A stretch of 64,000 nt of DNA from Bacteroidota bacterium (GCA_016868775.1 VGFT01000001.1:372001-436000); one strand, 5' to 3'. Positions 21,901 through 28,014 are shown, counted from the stretch's first letter. The notes: generated from the letters alone by a model not told the origin. A program made the numbers and translations.

Positions 21901-22016
21901 AATTGTGCCAGCGATTGCTTGGGTACGCTAAGCTCCATCAATAATGCAATCAATCGGGCAACGAATGGAATGAACCTTCTCATAATATCGATTTTGGTTT
22001 TGCGATAATAAATCAT
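12987..22016 (-). CDS. Giant (3009 aa) adhesin-like protein: three tandem Ig-like/beta-helix units, IgGFc-binding-like domain, PKD, T9SS type-B (CHU_C) C-terminus
   Basis: Repeated 'YQWQ...YYRC(V/A)VTCS' + 'FNVxxGxGPYxEQ' + beta-helix asparagine-rich rungs; 'RGRRFWVGYGHHYSMDYSNTQDMVLYLSAEDSANVTVKV'; C-terminal 'IYIPNSFTPNNDGLNDVLKVYSNVIRSMRFTVYNQWGEKIFESTNQALAWDGTHKGQPQPSGVYIYVCDI'. ATG at 21983 (MRRFIPFVARLIALLM) is an alternative start. Confidence 0.9.
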   Translation of the reverse strand: MIYYRKTKIDIMRRFIPFVARLIALLMELSVPKQSLAQLDVNIGTGTVGNGTTAYPCPLQDFYEGQRAQYLYRASELTAAGMGPGLITAIKFNVISVGTTGVVEGFQIRIGHTTATTLLAGAAGWDAFSGATVSTVATNYQPVTGINTFVLPATFNWNGSDNIMIEVCNGDPASTTAVFWTENPVIPWTTGLAFNGSHTYRADDLNSLCGTTTAAENGTATTRPNITFAWTPATACTGAPTAGTAAASPIFACAGQNISLTLSGQTIASGISYQWQSSPNNTTWININGATSSFYTATQTVNTYYRCVVTCSNSSQSANSASVLVTTPGLVSGTFTINSAQPTGGTNFTSFNDAYNYIKCGINGPVTFNVNPASGPYTEQLIITPVFGASATNKITFNGNGRQLRFNSTNTNERAVIKLNGADHFIFDSLQITATGSATTEYGFTVHLINDADSNTFRKCTIESNAVSTSTNFVPVVINSSATSATTTGSANCDGNIFSDNTITGGYYSVTNVGSSTVANQNNQFLRNKVQEFYFSGFYMNGTFNSLIHGNDLSRPTRTTSSTSVYAIYFTGLSTNAKINGNYIHSLYDAVITTANDAYGIYFTGVDALAGLENRVTNNVIYDIKSNGSLYGIYNVSSDNVFYYHNTISFDDANSAAVAAELTRGFYQTTVAAGIEFKNNLITLNRGGGTARAGIHLAATASVIASNNNDIYFTPAANINFGVWGTANQATLANWQAASTQDANSVTIDPSYLNFALANLKPTAPALNDLGSPVGVTNDVVGAARSTTTPDIGAWEFAVPACTTPPTPGDATSSVSAPICPNEPITLGLLNNSYGTGQTYQWQSATSLAGPWTNIGGSQNNPNYNLNPTTTLYYRCAVTCSGSTTFSTPVQVLVNALFPAGTYTINRLQPTAGANYNSFNAAYAALRCGITGPIVFNVVSGSGPYNEQVNMSYVQGTSATNTVTFNGNGETITFLSTNTSQRAVFKLSGTDYFIFDSLNVVPQGSTTSEFGYGFHLTNGADSNIVRKCTITLNTTSTSTNFAGIVNSAGDTPTTSGLNESDGNIFEKNTITGGYYGITLVGSTTNSVGNNKVIDNTIREFYLYGMYLLGNFNTQIESNRFTRPTRATPTTFYGVYLSSLNVKVNINKNRIFNPFGADPGATAGFYGVYLTSVDALGGLENVISNNAIYDIRSAGAIYGVYNSSSDNAWCYHNTISFDDATASTTSSAFAFYQVTVAAGLEYKNNLISIARGGQGTKFGMYFSTTGTTFVSNHNNFYLTGPQSHVGYNGVNRTTLAAWQATSSQDANSVTLNPFYTDPPTGDYKPRSVAMDNKGTPVGITTDIINAARSTTTPDIGAWEFAVPNCITPPTAGNATATPNVGMCIGTPIRLDLSANTAGAGQTFQWQFSTSSAGPWTNLGGPLLFADTIIQASGTLWYRCVVTCSGQTANSTAVQVTMNPPFPPGVYTINNTQPTNYPTGVNFNSFAEAVAVMDCGIGGPVTFNVAPGTYTEQVRIRRITGTSPTSRVTFQSANGNVASVNLTYDATAAASNYVLELDSAQYITFRSITVTATNTTNGRAIEFAGIASFDSVLNCRVIAPANTGTVTTVAGIFGSLVGTNNTIKGNTVIGGAQGIYFSGTSATLVTAYNSIDSNIVSGFNNNGVYVANSNYTSVSKNEVTLLDTRTAIGYGVYANNLDSAYQVNGNKVMGGATTQTSYGIYATGCGSNQYTGSVSNNKVILKNIQAGTVYGMYLITMQGNFTRNNAINVGTTGATSYGLYGTGGNGGIKYYNNTVQNSAASTGTTNVAAYFSHSTITAGVSNIRNNIFYNSGGGRAAYYVNVSAIYSDYNMFKSNGATLINFGTTGYATLQDWRNAQNWDYNSIVYTPAFSTGDELQPDVNNPDVWAMHGRGEQISDNATDINGAARPTTLTTGVPDLGAYEFLPTVTPPVLPATPAAPAPGITQHYMFGTDTVQKITWGTTVPSGVNVRRYSGVIPPGLATGQASMYYYTDVAITGSTPTAFTNRQYYIDPWMRNIPQENTVKMGRTIPAGTWFVSSNSSVDELMNVITEGNLSYLGKFTGMTDGQAPPPPAPPTFTLDTSNRGRRFWVGYGHHYSMDYSNTQDMVLYLSAEDSANVTVKVNGTNWVRTYAIPANTVRVSDVMPENGLVDARLPDEGLYNRGISIESDKPIVAYAHILDGATSGAGLLLPTGAWGYEYTTLNSSQYYSSNTYSWFTVIADRDSTLVEITPAVATKSGRPAGVPFQLYMNRGQVYQVMGTVTGSTGTDMSGSRVKSIPNASGKCYPIAVFSGSSRTAICYISNGDNFIQQVFPNQAWGTKYLTFGTANSGSNTQYNSNKWRVMVKDPTTVVRRNGVVINPATLVVPGNYYEFGITAGTGASTASYIESDKPVMVAQYMLSTSGGDCPGLAAPTGNGDPEVMYISPIEQGIKRAVFYSTDQSAITSNYINVVLSTAGLASLRIDGGSAFTDVFAHPNLPGYSCVRHNLGAAAGQHAIQCDSAFNAITYGLGSVESYGYNAGTLVKNLSALPAFNNVFNTGATSSYTCKGTPFRMTIQISLRPTKLEWQLNGIPNLTPNANVTQNNPVPIDSVVVNGRKFYIYTLPQQYTFSQTGTYTIPIKVYDPSLEGCDGSVEVNLSINVIAAPLTNFTVTGNGCLGTPFQFNGTCVPSNNVSVTSWQWNFNDPPTNGTSVLQNPQYTFAAPGTYNVRLRAVASDGCIGDTTKPVTVNPRPTINILQDTVYVCIGANATFTIQNPVAGGVYNWYNAATGGTLLGTGTTFVLNNVTALTSVWAEAVINGCPSATRDRAYANILPNLVAPIAVVDSVSTNSITWRWNAVAGAASYQVSIDNGATWNTPSSGSLGLTHTLTGLPLGTSVTLRVRANGGCIPAVSAPETGQTVTDQIYIPNSFTPNNDGLNDVLKVYSNVIRSMRFTVYNQWGEKIFESTNQALAWDGTHKGQPQPSGVYIYVCDILLRNGERVQRKGSVNLVR
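16200..21330 (-). repeat. Three tandem ~1.7-kb direct repeats within the giant adhesin (568 and 565 codon periods)
   Basis: Equivalent 'SFN(D/A)AY..' anchors ('aagttgg(t/c)(g/a)cc', 'aagttgacacc') fall at ~20976, ~19272 and ~17577 (+ strand coordinates). Outer boundaries approximate. Confidence 0.8.
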
Positions 22017-22076
22017 GACGCCGGACTCACGTAACCCGTGCGCCTCCGGAGTGTGGGAGTTTTGGTTGGTTATAAA

Positions 22077-22104
22077 GCAGTCGAAATCACCTCCTGGCGA
22101 CTGC
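22077..22104. promoter_or_regulatory. Hairpin with anti-Shine-Dalgarno/SD decamer in the loop, upstream of the giant adhesin
   Basis: GCAGTCG-aaATCACCTCCTgg-CGACTGC: perfect 7-bp stem; the loop reads AGGAGGTGAT on the adhesin-sense strand. Confidence 0.4.
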
Positions 22105-22369
22105 GATTCAAAAAAAGATAAAAGCCAAGGGGCAACCTCTTTCGAAATCAGTCAGTTTAGGGTTGATTTACTGAATGTTAAATGTAACTTTTTTTCGGGC
22201 TTTTTCGGAGAAAAACGGGGTTTGAAGGGGGGCGTAATTCTACTACAGAAATATGACAGCTCGTAATAATAATGCTAACGATTGTTGGTTTTTCTGTCAT
22301 AGATGTTTCAAGCAACACAAATAAAGGTATATCAAACAATTATATAGAATTTAGGGAGGGCAGGCAAGG

Positions 22370-22990
22370 TCAGGGACGGAGGGCTTGGATCACTTCGTCG
22401 TCTGTAACGGAGGGGAAGGAGCGGTAAAATCGGCCTACTCCGATGAAGGGTTTTGGTTTGTGGAGGCAGAGAAAACGGTCGACCAGCGGTTGGATGCGAG
22501 TAGCCGCTTCGGCAGAGGAGAGGGGGACGGCTACCCAGATTGCCCGGGGGTGTTGGAATCAGACCCACTGAATGGCGTGCAGCAGGGTTCGGCCGGTGGC
22601 GATGCCATCGTCGATCAGTAGTATTGTTTTTTGATATAGGTCGGGGAAGGGGTTTTGTTGACGGTAAAGTTTGTTGCGGTTGTGCAAGAGGTCGCGGGTT
22701 TGTTGAACGGCTTGGTTCAATTCAGTATCGGTTAACCGACCTCGTTCATCGATCCACGTTTGATCCAGGCTTACGGCACTGATCGCGTATTCAGGATTAG
22801 AGGGAGCGGTCAGTTTGCGGATCAAAAGAATATCAACGGGCAGGTGAAGGGCTTTCGCCAGTTGCGCGGCCATGGGCACGCCTCCTCTGGGGATGCCGAG
22901 AACAATGGCATGTATCGGATTGACCGGAGGAATGATCTTGATCGGTGCATCCGTGGCAGCTTTCCGGTCCTCATACAAGATTTCATCCAT
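22370..22990 (-). pseudogene. Phosphoribosyltransferase-like gene interrupted by an in-frame TGA (codon at 22559-22561)
   Basis: Upstream 'IVLGIPRGGVPMAAQLAKAL...TILLIDDGIATGRTLLHAIQWV*'; the same frame continues 'FQHPRAIWVAVPLSSAEAATRIQPLVDRFLCLHKPKPFIGVGRFYRSFPSVTDDEVIQALRP*' (62 codons to the TGA at 22370-22372), matching the family's expected C-terminus. Confidence 0.85.
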
Positions 22991-23051
22991 TTCCGAAATC
23001 TCCGATTGCGAGTGGGACCAAAAAAGAACCTAGATCAGGACTTACGGAGGG

Positions 23052-23160
23052 GTATTTAGGGTATTTAGGGTTTAGGGTTTAGGGAGCAACGTTTAGCGAA
23101 TAATCTTGTTACTGTATTTGATATTTTTTTGGGCTAAACACTAAACCCTGTGCTCTAAAC
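23052..23160. repeat. TTTAGGG/CCCTAAA palindromic intergenic repeat, copy 2
   Basis: atttagggtatttagggtttagggtttagggagcaacgtttagcgaataa...ggctaaacactaaaccctgtgctctaaac. Confidence 0.8.
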
Positions 23161-23168
23161 AGTGTTCT

Positions 23169-23792
23169 CTATACAATCATATCTCGTATCGCTACAGACG
23201 CGCACACCGCTCCGAATACGGCCGGCAGGTAGGAGATAGTACCGTAGGCGGATTTCTTAAAATTTTTTCCATCGGTGAGCATGAGGCTTTTTTTGATGGG
23301 TTCATCGGGGGAGAAAACGACTTCCAATCCTTTTCGGATACCGTAGCGCGATTTGAGTTGTTTTCGGATCTGTTGGGCGAAGGGGCAGTTATAGGTTTCA
23401 GAAATATCAACTACTTGGAGGCGGGTAGGATCCAATTTGGCACCAGCGCCCATGCTGCTTACGAGGGGGATTTTTCGTTCCAGCGCGGTTTTGATAAAGG
23501 TGATCTTGGGGGTGATGCTATCGATGGCATCGATCAAATAGGTGGGTTGGGAAGCGAGAGAGTCAAGTACTTGTTCGGGGCGTATGAAGGAATCGATGAC
23601 GTTCAAATCCAATTCCGGATTGATGGCTTTTAGGCGTTCGGCCATGATGGCCGCCTTTGAAATCCCGTGGTTGGTGGCCAGGGCGGGAAGTTGTCGGTTG
23701 CGGTTGGTGGGATCGACCACATCACCGTCGATGATGGTCATTTCCCCAATGAGCAATTGGGTTCGGGAGAGCCAGGACAGATCGGTGGTCAT
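23169..23792 (-). CDS. TcdA/YgdL-type E1-like (ThiF/HesA family) protein lacking the N-terminal ATP-binding segment
   Basis: 'LSWLSRTQLLIGE' joined directly to 'MTIIDGDVVDPTNRNRQLPALATNHGISKAAIMAERLKAINPEL', then 'YLIDAIDSITPK...PLVSSMGAGAKLDPTRLQV'. The GxGGxG stretch between LIGE and MTIIDGD is absent. Track start 23912; ATG 23792 preferred. Confidence 0.85.
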   Translation of the reverse strand: MTTDLSWLSRTQLLIGEMTIIDGDVVDPTNRNRQLPALATNHGISKAAIMAERLKAINPELDLNVIDSFIRPEQVLDSLASQPTYLIDAIDSITPKITFIKTALERKIPLVSSMGAGAKLDPTRLQVVDISETYNCPFAQQIRKQLKSRYGIRKGLEVVFSPDEPIKKSLMLTDGKNFKKSAYGTISYLPAVFGAVCASVAIRDMIV

Positions 23793-23966
23793 GCGTTCAA
23801 TTCGAGTACAAATCAACAAAATCCTGCCCGCTCCCGAAGGGAAGAGTGGGTCCAGTTGCTCATTTTCACTCGAAAAAAAAATTTCTCTCTTGGCAGAGTG
23901 GGTATTTCGCATATATTTGTTTTCGGTTTGCTAATCAAATCCATTTAAATTCTAAAACCTTAAACC

Positions 23967-24365
23967 ATGGCAACAAAAAAGAAAGCCGCTAAGAAAGCAG
24001 CTAAGAAGCCTGCGAAGAAAGCAAAAAGACCCGCCAAGAAAGCTGCGAAGAAAGCAGCGAAAAAACCAGCTAAGAAAGCTGTGAAAAAAGCAGTTAAGAA
24101 GAAAAAATCTGCACGCAAGCCTTCTGCTGCCTTCATGAAGCCCCTTAAGCCCAGCGCGAACCTCGCTGCGGTTGTAGGAAGCAATGCAATGCCCCGCACC
24201 GAAGTGGTGAAGAAGATCTGGGGGTACATCAAAAGGAACAAGCTGCAGGACAAATCCAACAAGCGCATGATCAATGCGGATGCTAAGCTTCTTGCCGTTT
24301 TTGGAGGTAAAAAGCAAGTGTCCATGTTTGACATGGCAAAGCATTTGGCCAAGAACCTGAGTTAA
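23967..24365 (+). CDS. Histone-H1-like Lys/Ala-rich tail fused to a SWIB/MDM2-like domain
   Basis: 'MATKKKAAKKAAKKPAKKAKRPAKKAAKK...' then 'PRTEVVKKIWGYIKRNKLQDKSNKRMINADAKLLAVFGGKKQVSMFDMAKHLAKNL' (SWIB-like). Confidence 0.9.
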   Translation: MATKKKAAKKAAKKPAKKAKRPAKKAAKKAAKKPAKKAVKKAVKKKKSARKPSAAFMKPLKPSANLAAVVGSNAMPRTEVVKKIWGYIKRNKLQDKSNKRMINADAKLLAVFGGKKQVSMFDMAKHLAKNLS

Positions 24366-24389
24366 GAGCTGCTTTGCTTAACCTGAATG

Positions 24390-24413
24390 AAGGCACCTCC
24401 GGGTGCCTTTTTT
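24390..24413 (+). terminator. Rho-independent terminator after the SWIB/histone-like gene
   Basis: aaggcacc-tccg-ggtgccttttttt. Confidence 0.85.
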
Positions 24414-24472
24414 CATGCCTTCCCCATTGTGTACATGGGTTGTACCGAGCGGATCGTCGATTGAAAAGAAGT

Positions 24473-24879
24473 CTAAGATACCGGTGTAATCAGGCAGCCT
24501 TGAACGCGCGAGCCTCGAAAGCGTATGCAGTCGCCGGGGTCACTGGCCAGCAGAACCACAGAAGCGTTGGAAGGAATGCGATGCAATTCCGCCGGGTTGG
24601 GTGGAGGGAGTGGATTCCCGGAGGGGGGAGCAAGTTTGGCAGCGTGGAAACAAGATTGGGTAAATCCTCAGGACCCATTTGACAGGGATCAAATCGCAGG
24701 ACAACCCGGGTATAGCTTGGAATGATATCGGACAATCCGGGCGGGGGGTGGGACTTGAAATAATTGGTGAGTTGCCGTATCCGATCCGAAACCTTGGGAT
24801 CGATCCGTTCTTCCAAGCGGATCTCCAGAGCGGTATCGCTTAGTAAATGAACGGAGGTATCGGGATCAAATCGCTGCAT
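24473..24879 (-). pseudogene. Truncated 5-oxoprolinase subunit PxpB/KipI-like fragment, possibly frameshifted at a C6 run
   Basis: 'MQRFDPDTSVHLLSDTALEIRLEERIDPKVSDRIRQLTNYFKSHPPPGLSDIIPSYTRVVLRFDP' resembles the KipI N-terminus. ORF ends at 24490 in frame 0; the +2 frame after the C6 run (24623-24628) continues more plausibly to the stop at 24473. Far shorter than full KipI. Confidence 0.55.
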
Positions 24880-24918
24880 ACCTGAACAAGATACCATCTT
24901 CCGTTTTATCTTTAATGC

Positions 24919-25944
24919 ATGAGTGGATGGAACGGGACGGATGCGAGAAATTTTATTTCCAAATTGACGGTTCGGCGCGTGGGAAATGCCGCCCTGTTGT
25001 GGACCAGCTATCAATTGAGTCGCTTGATGCGTCGACCGATCCACTGGGGCAATCCGTATTCCTTATCGATCGAGCCGACGACCTCTTGCAATCTTCGGTG
25101 TCCGGAATGTCCGAGTGGACTAAGAGCCTTTACGCGCCCTACCGGCATGTTACAAACCGATTTTTTTTGTCGGACGATCGATCAACTTTACAAAGACCTC
25201 ACGTATCTGGTCTTTTATTTTCAGGGAGAACCTTACCTGAACCCGGATTTTCTGAACATGGTTCGGTATGCGGCCGATAAGAAGATCTATACCGCCACTT
25301 CCACCAACGCCCATTACTTGAACGATGGAAATGCCAGGCGGACGATCGAAAGCGGTTTGGATCGACTGATCATTTCCATTGACGGTACCACACAAGAGGT
25401 GTACCAACAATATCGGGTGGGTGGAAAATTGGAAAAAGTGATCGAGGGGGCTAAGAACGTCGTGCGATGGAAAAAAGAATTAAAAAGCAATACTCCCTTC
25501 ATCATTTTTCAATTTCTGGTGGTCAAGCCCAACGAACACCAGATCCAAGACGTGCAGGCGCTGGGCCGATCCATTGGAGTAGATGCGATCTGGTTAAAGA
25601 CCGCGCAGGTTTATGATTACGAGAACGACCCGAACGGACTGATCCCGACGATCGGGAAATACAGCCGATATGAGCAATCCGTCGAGGGCATGCGCTTCAA
25701 GGGAAAGATCGCGAATCATTGCTGGCGACTGTGGCAGGATCCGGTGATCACGTGGGACGGGCTGGTGGCACCCTGCTGTTTCGACAAAGACGCTCAACAC
25801 CGATTGGGCGATCTAAAGGCCCAATCCTTCCGAGAGATCTGGCGCTCCCCCGCCTATCGGGACTTTCGAAGCAAACTTTGGTCGGGCCGCCGCAACATCG
25901 ACATCTGTGCTAATTGCAGCGAGGGCACCAAGGTCTGGGGATAA
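24919..25944 (+). CDS. Radical SAM / SPASM domain protein
   Basis: 'SIEPTTSCNLRCPECPSG' (CxxxCxxC) and C-terminal 'CCFDKDAQHRLGDL...DICANCSEG'. Confidence 0.9.
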   Translation: MSGWNGTDARNFISKLTVRRVGNAALLWTSYQLSRLMRRPIHWGNPYSLSIEPTTSCNLRCPECPSGLRAFTRPTGMLQTDFFCRTIDQLYKDLTYLVFYFQGEPYLNPDFLNMVRYAADKKIYTATSTNAHYLNDGNARRTIESGLDRLIISIDGTTQEVYQQYRVGGKLEKVIEGAKNVVRWKKELKSNTPFIIFQFLVVKPNEHQIQDVQALGRSIGVDAIWLKTAQVYDYENDPNGLIPTIGKYSRYEQSVEGMRFKGKIANHCWRLWQDPVITWDGLVAPCCFDKDAQHRLGDLKAQSFREIWRSPAYRDFRSKLWSGRRNIDICANCSEGTKVWG

Positions 25945-25971
25945 AAACTAACTGTCAAAAAAACGACCAAA

Positions 25972-26430
25972 ATGTCATTAGAAAAAGACATACGCCAGAA
26001 GAAATTTCGAAACGATTTCCAAAAAGCAGCTGTCAACCTCCTGTATACGGTTGGTTGGCTGAAAGATCAGATGAAGTTGATCTTCGATCGGGAGGACATC
26101 ACGCAGCAGCAATTCAACATTCTTCGAATTCTGCGGGGTAGTTTCCCGAATCCAATTTCTACACAGGTCATTCGGGAACGAATGCTGGAGAAGATGAGCG
26201 ATGTGAGTCGCATCGTAGACCGGCTGGTTGTTAAAGGGCTGGTAAAGAAGGTTACGAGTGCGCGGGATCGGCGGCTGGTGGATGTACTGATTAGCGATAA
26301 GGGGCGTAAGCTTTTGGAGCGGCTGGATCTGCGGGAAGAAGAGATGGATGATTTTCTGAAAGGACTGACCGAGAAGGAAGCGATACAGCTGAACCATTTG
26401 TTGGACAAGCTTCGTCAAGCGAGAGAATGA
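25972..26430 (+). CDS. MarR family transcriptional regulator
   Basis: 'ISTQVIRERMLEKMSDVSRIVDRLVVKGLVKKVTSARDRRLVDVLISDKGRKLLERL' winged helix. Confidence 0.9.
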   Translation: MSLEKDIRQKKFRNDFQKAAVNLLYTVGWLKDQMKLIFDREDITQQQFNILRILRGSFPNPISTQVIRERMLEKMSDVSRIVDRLVVKGLVKKVTSARDRRLVDVLISDKGRKLLERLDLREEEMDDFLKGLTEKEAIQLNHLLDKLRQARE

Positions 26431-26444
26431 CGTAGTTTTGTAAC

Positions 26445-27959
26445 ATGCGTTTGAAACACACCTCTCTTTTATCATTATGGATATTGAGTGCTGTCATTTG
26501 CCTGGGTCAGGCATCTCCGGAGTTTCGGGGTGTCTGGATCGCTACGGTGAACAATATTGATTGGCCGCAGGCCCGAAGTAATGACCCAGCGAGGCAAAAA
26601 GCCGACTTCATTCGTCTGGCCGATTTGCATAAGCAAAATGGCATGAATGTTTTGGTCGTTCAGATTCGCCCTGCAGGGGATGCCTTTTATCCCTCTACAC
26701 TCGAGCCTTGGAGTGAATTTCTAACCGGCAAACAGGGCGAGGCGCCGAATCCTTATTACGATCCGCTGCAATTCATGATCGAGGAAACGCACAAGCGGGG
26801 AATGGAGTTTCATGCCTGGCTGAATCCCTATCGGGCAGTGTTCAACATCAACACTTCCTCCGTTGCATCCAATCACATTACCAAAAAAAATCCGGAGTGG
26901 TTCCTGACCTACGGGGATAAAAAATATTTTGACCCGGGGAATAAAAAAGCGCAGGCCTTTGTGGTAAGCGTTGTTAAGGATATTGTGAAGCGGTATGCGG
27001 TTGACGCCATTCACATGGATGATTATTTTTATCCGTATAAGATCGCGGGGAAAGAATTTCCGGATGATGCGGGCTATCAAGCATCCGGAACGACTCTTTC
27101 GAAAGATGACTGGCGACGCAGCAATTGCGATTCGATCATTGTTGCCATTCACCGGGTGATGCGCGCCGAGCGACCTGAATGCCGGTTTGGTATATCGCCG
27201 TTTAGCGTTTGGCGAAACAAATCAAAGGACCCGGAGGGAAGTGACAGCAAGGCGGGTGTTACCAATTACGACGACCTCTATGCCGATATCCTCCTTTGGA
27301 TGAAGATGGGGTGGATCGACTATGTTACCCCCCAGCTTTACCTGGAGATCGGTCACGATAAGATCGCATATGAAAAATTGCTTGAATGGTGGTCGAGACA
27401 CAGTTACGGAAAACATGTTTATGTTGGACATGGTATTTATAGAGCGGGAGAGGGTAATTCGGTAAAATGGAAGAACCCCAACGAGATTCCCAATCAGATC
27501 AAATTATTGCGGGCAACCCCCAACATACAGGGCAGTCTCTATTTCAGCAGCAAATCCTTTGAGAAAAATCTTAACGGATGGAATGACAGTCTCCGAAACA
27601 ATTACTACAAAGAACCCGCATTGGTTCCAGCCACCCCTTGGTTGAGCAAGGGAAAACCGACTACTCCGCAAGCCACGGTGACCACGTCAGGAAACAAACA
27701 GGTTTCGATCGAAATTCAGCCGGACGCGAAAAAAACAGCCGGACTTAAATACTATGTAATCTATAAACAATCCGGTGGCGCCGATAAAAAGATCGCCGCG
27801 ATGCTGCCGGTCTCACAACCGCTGAAATGGACCGACCAACTTAACGAAAACGACCAATCCGTTCGCTACTGGATCACCGCCGTCAACCAAACCAACGAAG
27901 AAAGTACCCCACGCGAAAAAAAACTCACCAAATCATCCGCCACCTGGTCCATCCAATAA
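26445..27959 (+). CDS. Glycoside-hydrolase-like (GHL10/DUF187, YngK/DigH-like) protein
   Basis: 'EFRGVWIATVNNIDWPQARSNDPARQKADFIRLADLHKQNGMNVLVVQIRPAGDAFYPSTLEPWSEFLTG'. Confidence 0.9.
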   Translation: MRLKHTSLLSLWILSAVICLGQASPEFRGVWIATVNNIDWPQARSNDPARQKADFIRLADLHKQNGMNVLVVQIRPAGDAFYPSTLEPWSEFLTGKQGEAPNPYYDPLQFMIEETHKRGMEFHAWLNPYRAVFNINTSSVASNHITKKNPEWFLTYGDKKYFDPGNKKAQAFVVSVVKDIVKRYAVDAIHMDDYFYPYKIAGKEFPDDAGYQASGTTLSKDDWRRSNCDSIIVAIHRVMRAERPECRFGISPFSVWRNKSKDPEGSDSKAGVTNYDDLYADILLWMKMGWIDYVTPQLYLEIGHDKIAYEKLLEWWSRHSYGKHVYVGHGIYRAGEGNSVKWKNPNEIPNQIKLLRATPNIQGSLYFSSKSFEKNLNGWNDSLRNNYYKEPALVPATPWLSKGKPTTPQATVTTSGNKQVSIEIQPDAKKTAGLKYYVIYKQSGGADKKIAAMLPVSQPLKWTDQLNENDQSVRYWITAVNQTNEESTPREKKLTKSSATWSIQ

Positions 27960-28010
27960 CCAACTCCCAAACTGACCAAACTAACCAAACTCCCAAACTA
28001 ACCAAACTTT
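27960..28010. repeat. Degenerate tandem repeat (CCAAACTNN)n
   Basis: ccaactcccaaactgaccaaactaaccaaactcccaaactaaccaaac immediately after a stop codon and before the ATG at 28015. Confidence 0.8.
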
Positions 28011-28014
28011 TTAT

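Noticed and set aside
22559-22561. In-frame UGA as selenocysteine
   Set aside because: Codon lies at a non-catalytic position replacing a probable Arg; no redox motif or evident SECIS-like hairpin seen; nonsense mutation or error is simpler.
23052-23086. TTTAGGG tandem heptamers as a true telomere or plant contamination
   Set aside because: Internal to a bacterial gene array, only a few degenerate units, and mirrored by CCCTAAA arms.
23952-24352. Minus-strand ORFs 23952-24344 and 23960-24352 with 'FFAAFLAGLFAFFAGFLAAFLAAFF'
   Set aside because: Reverse complement of the AAG/GCN-rich Lys/Ala tail; hydrophobicity is an artefact of antisense translation.
24915-25280. Overlapping + ORF 24915-25280 (121 aa)
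   Set aside because: Out-of-frame overlap with the well-supported radical SAM gene at 24919-25944.
27960-28010. CRISPR-like array
   Set aside because: Units are 8-9 nt with no spacers; no cas genes in the window.
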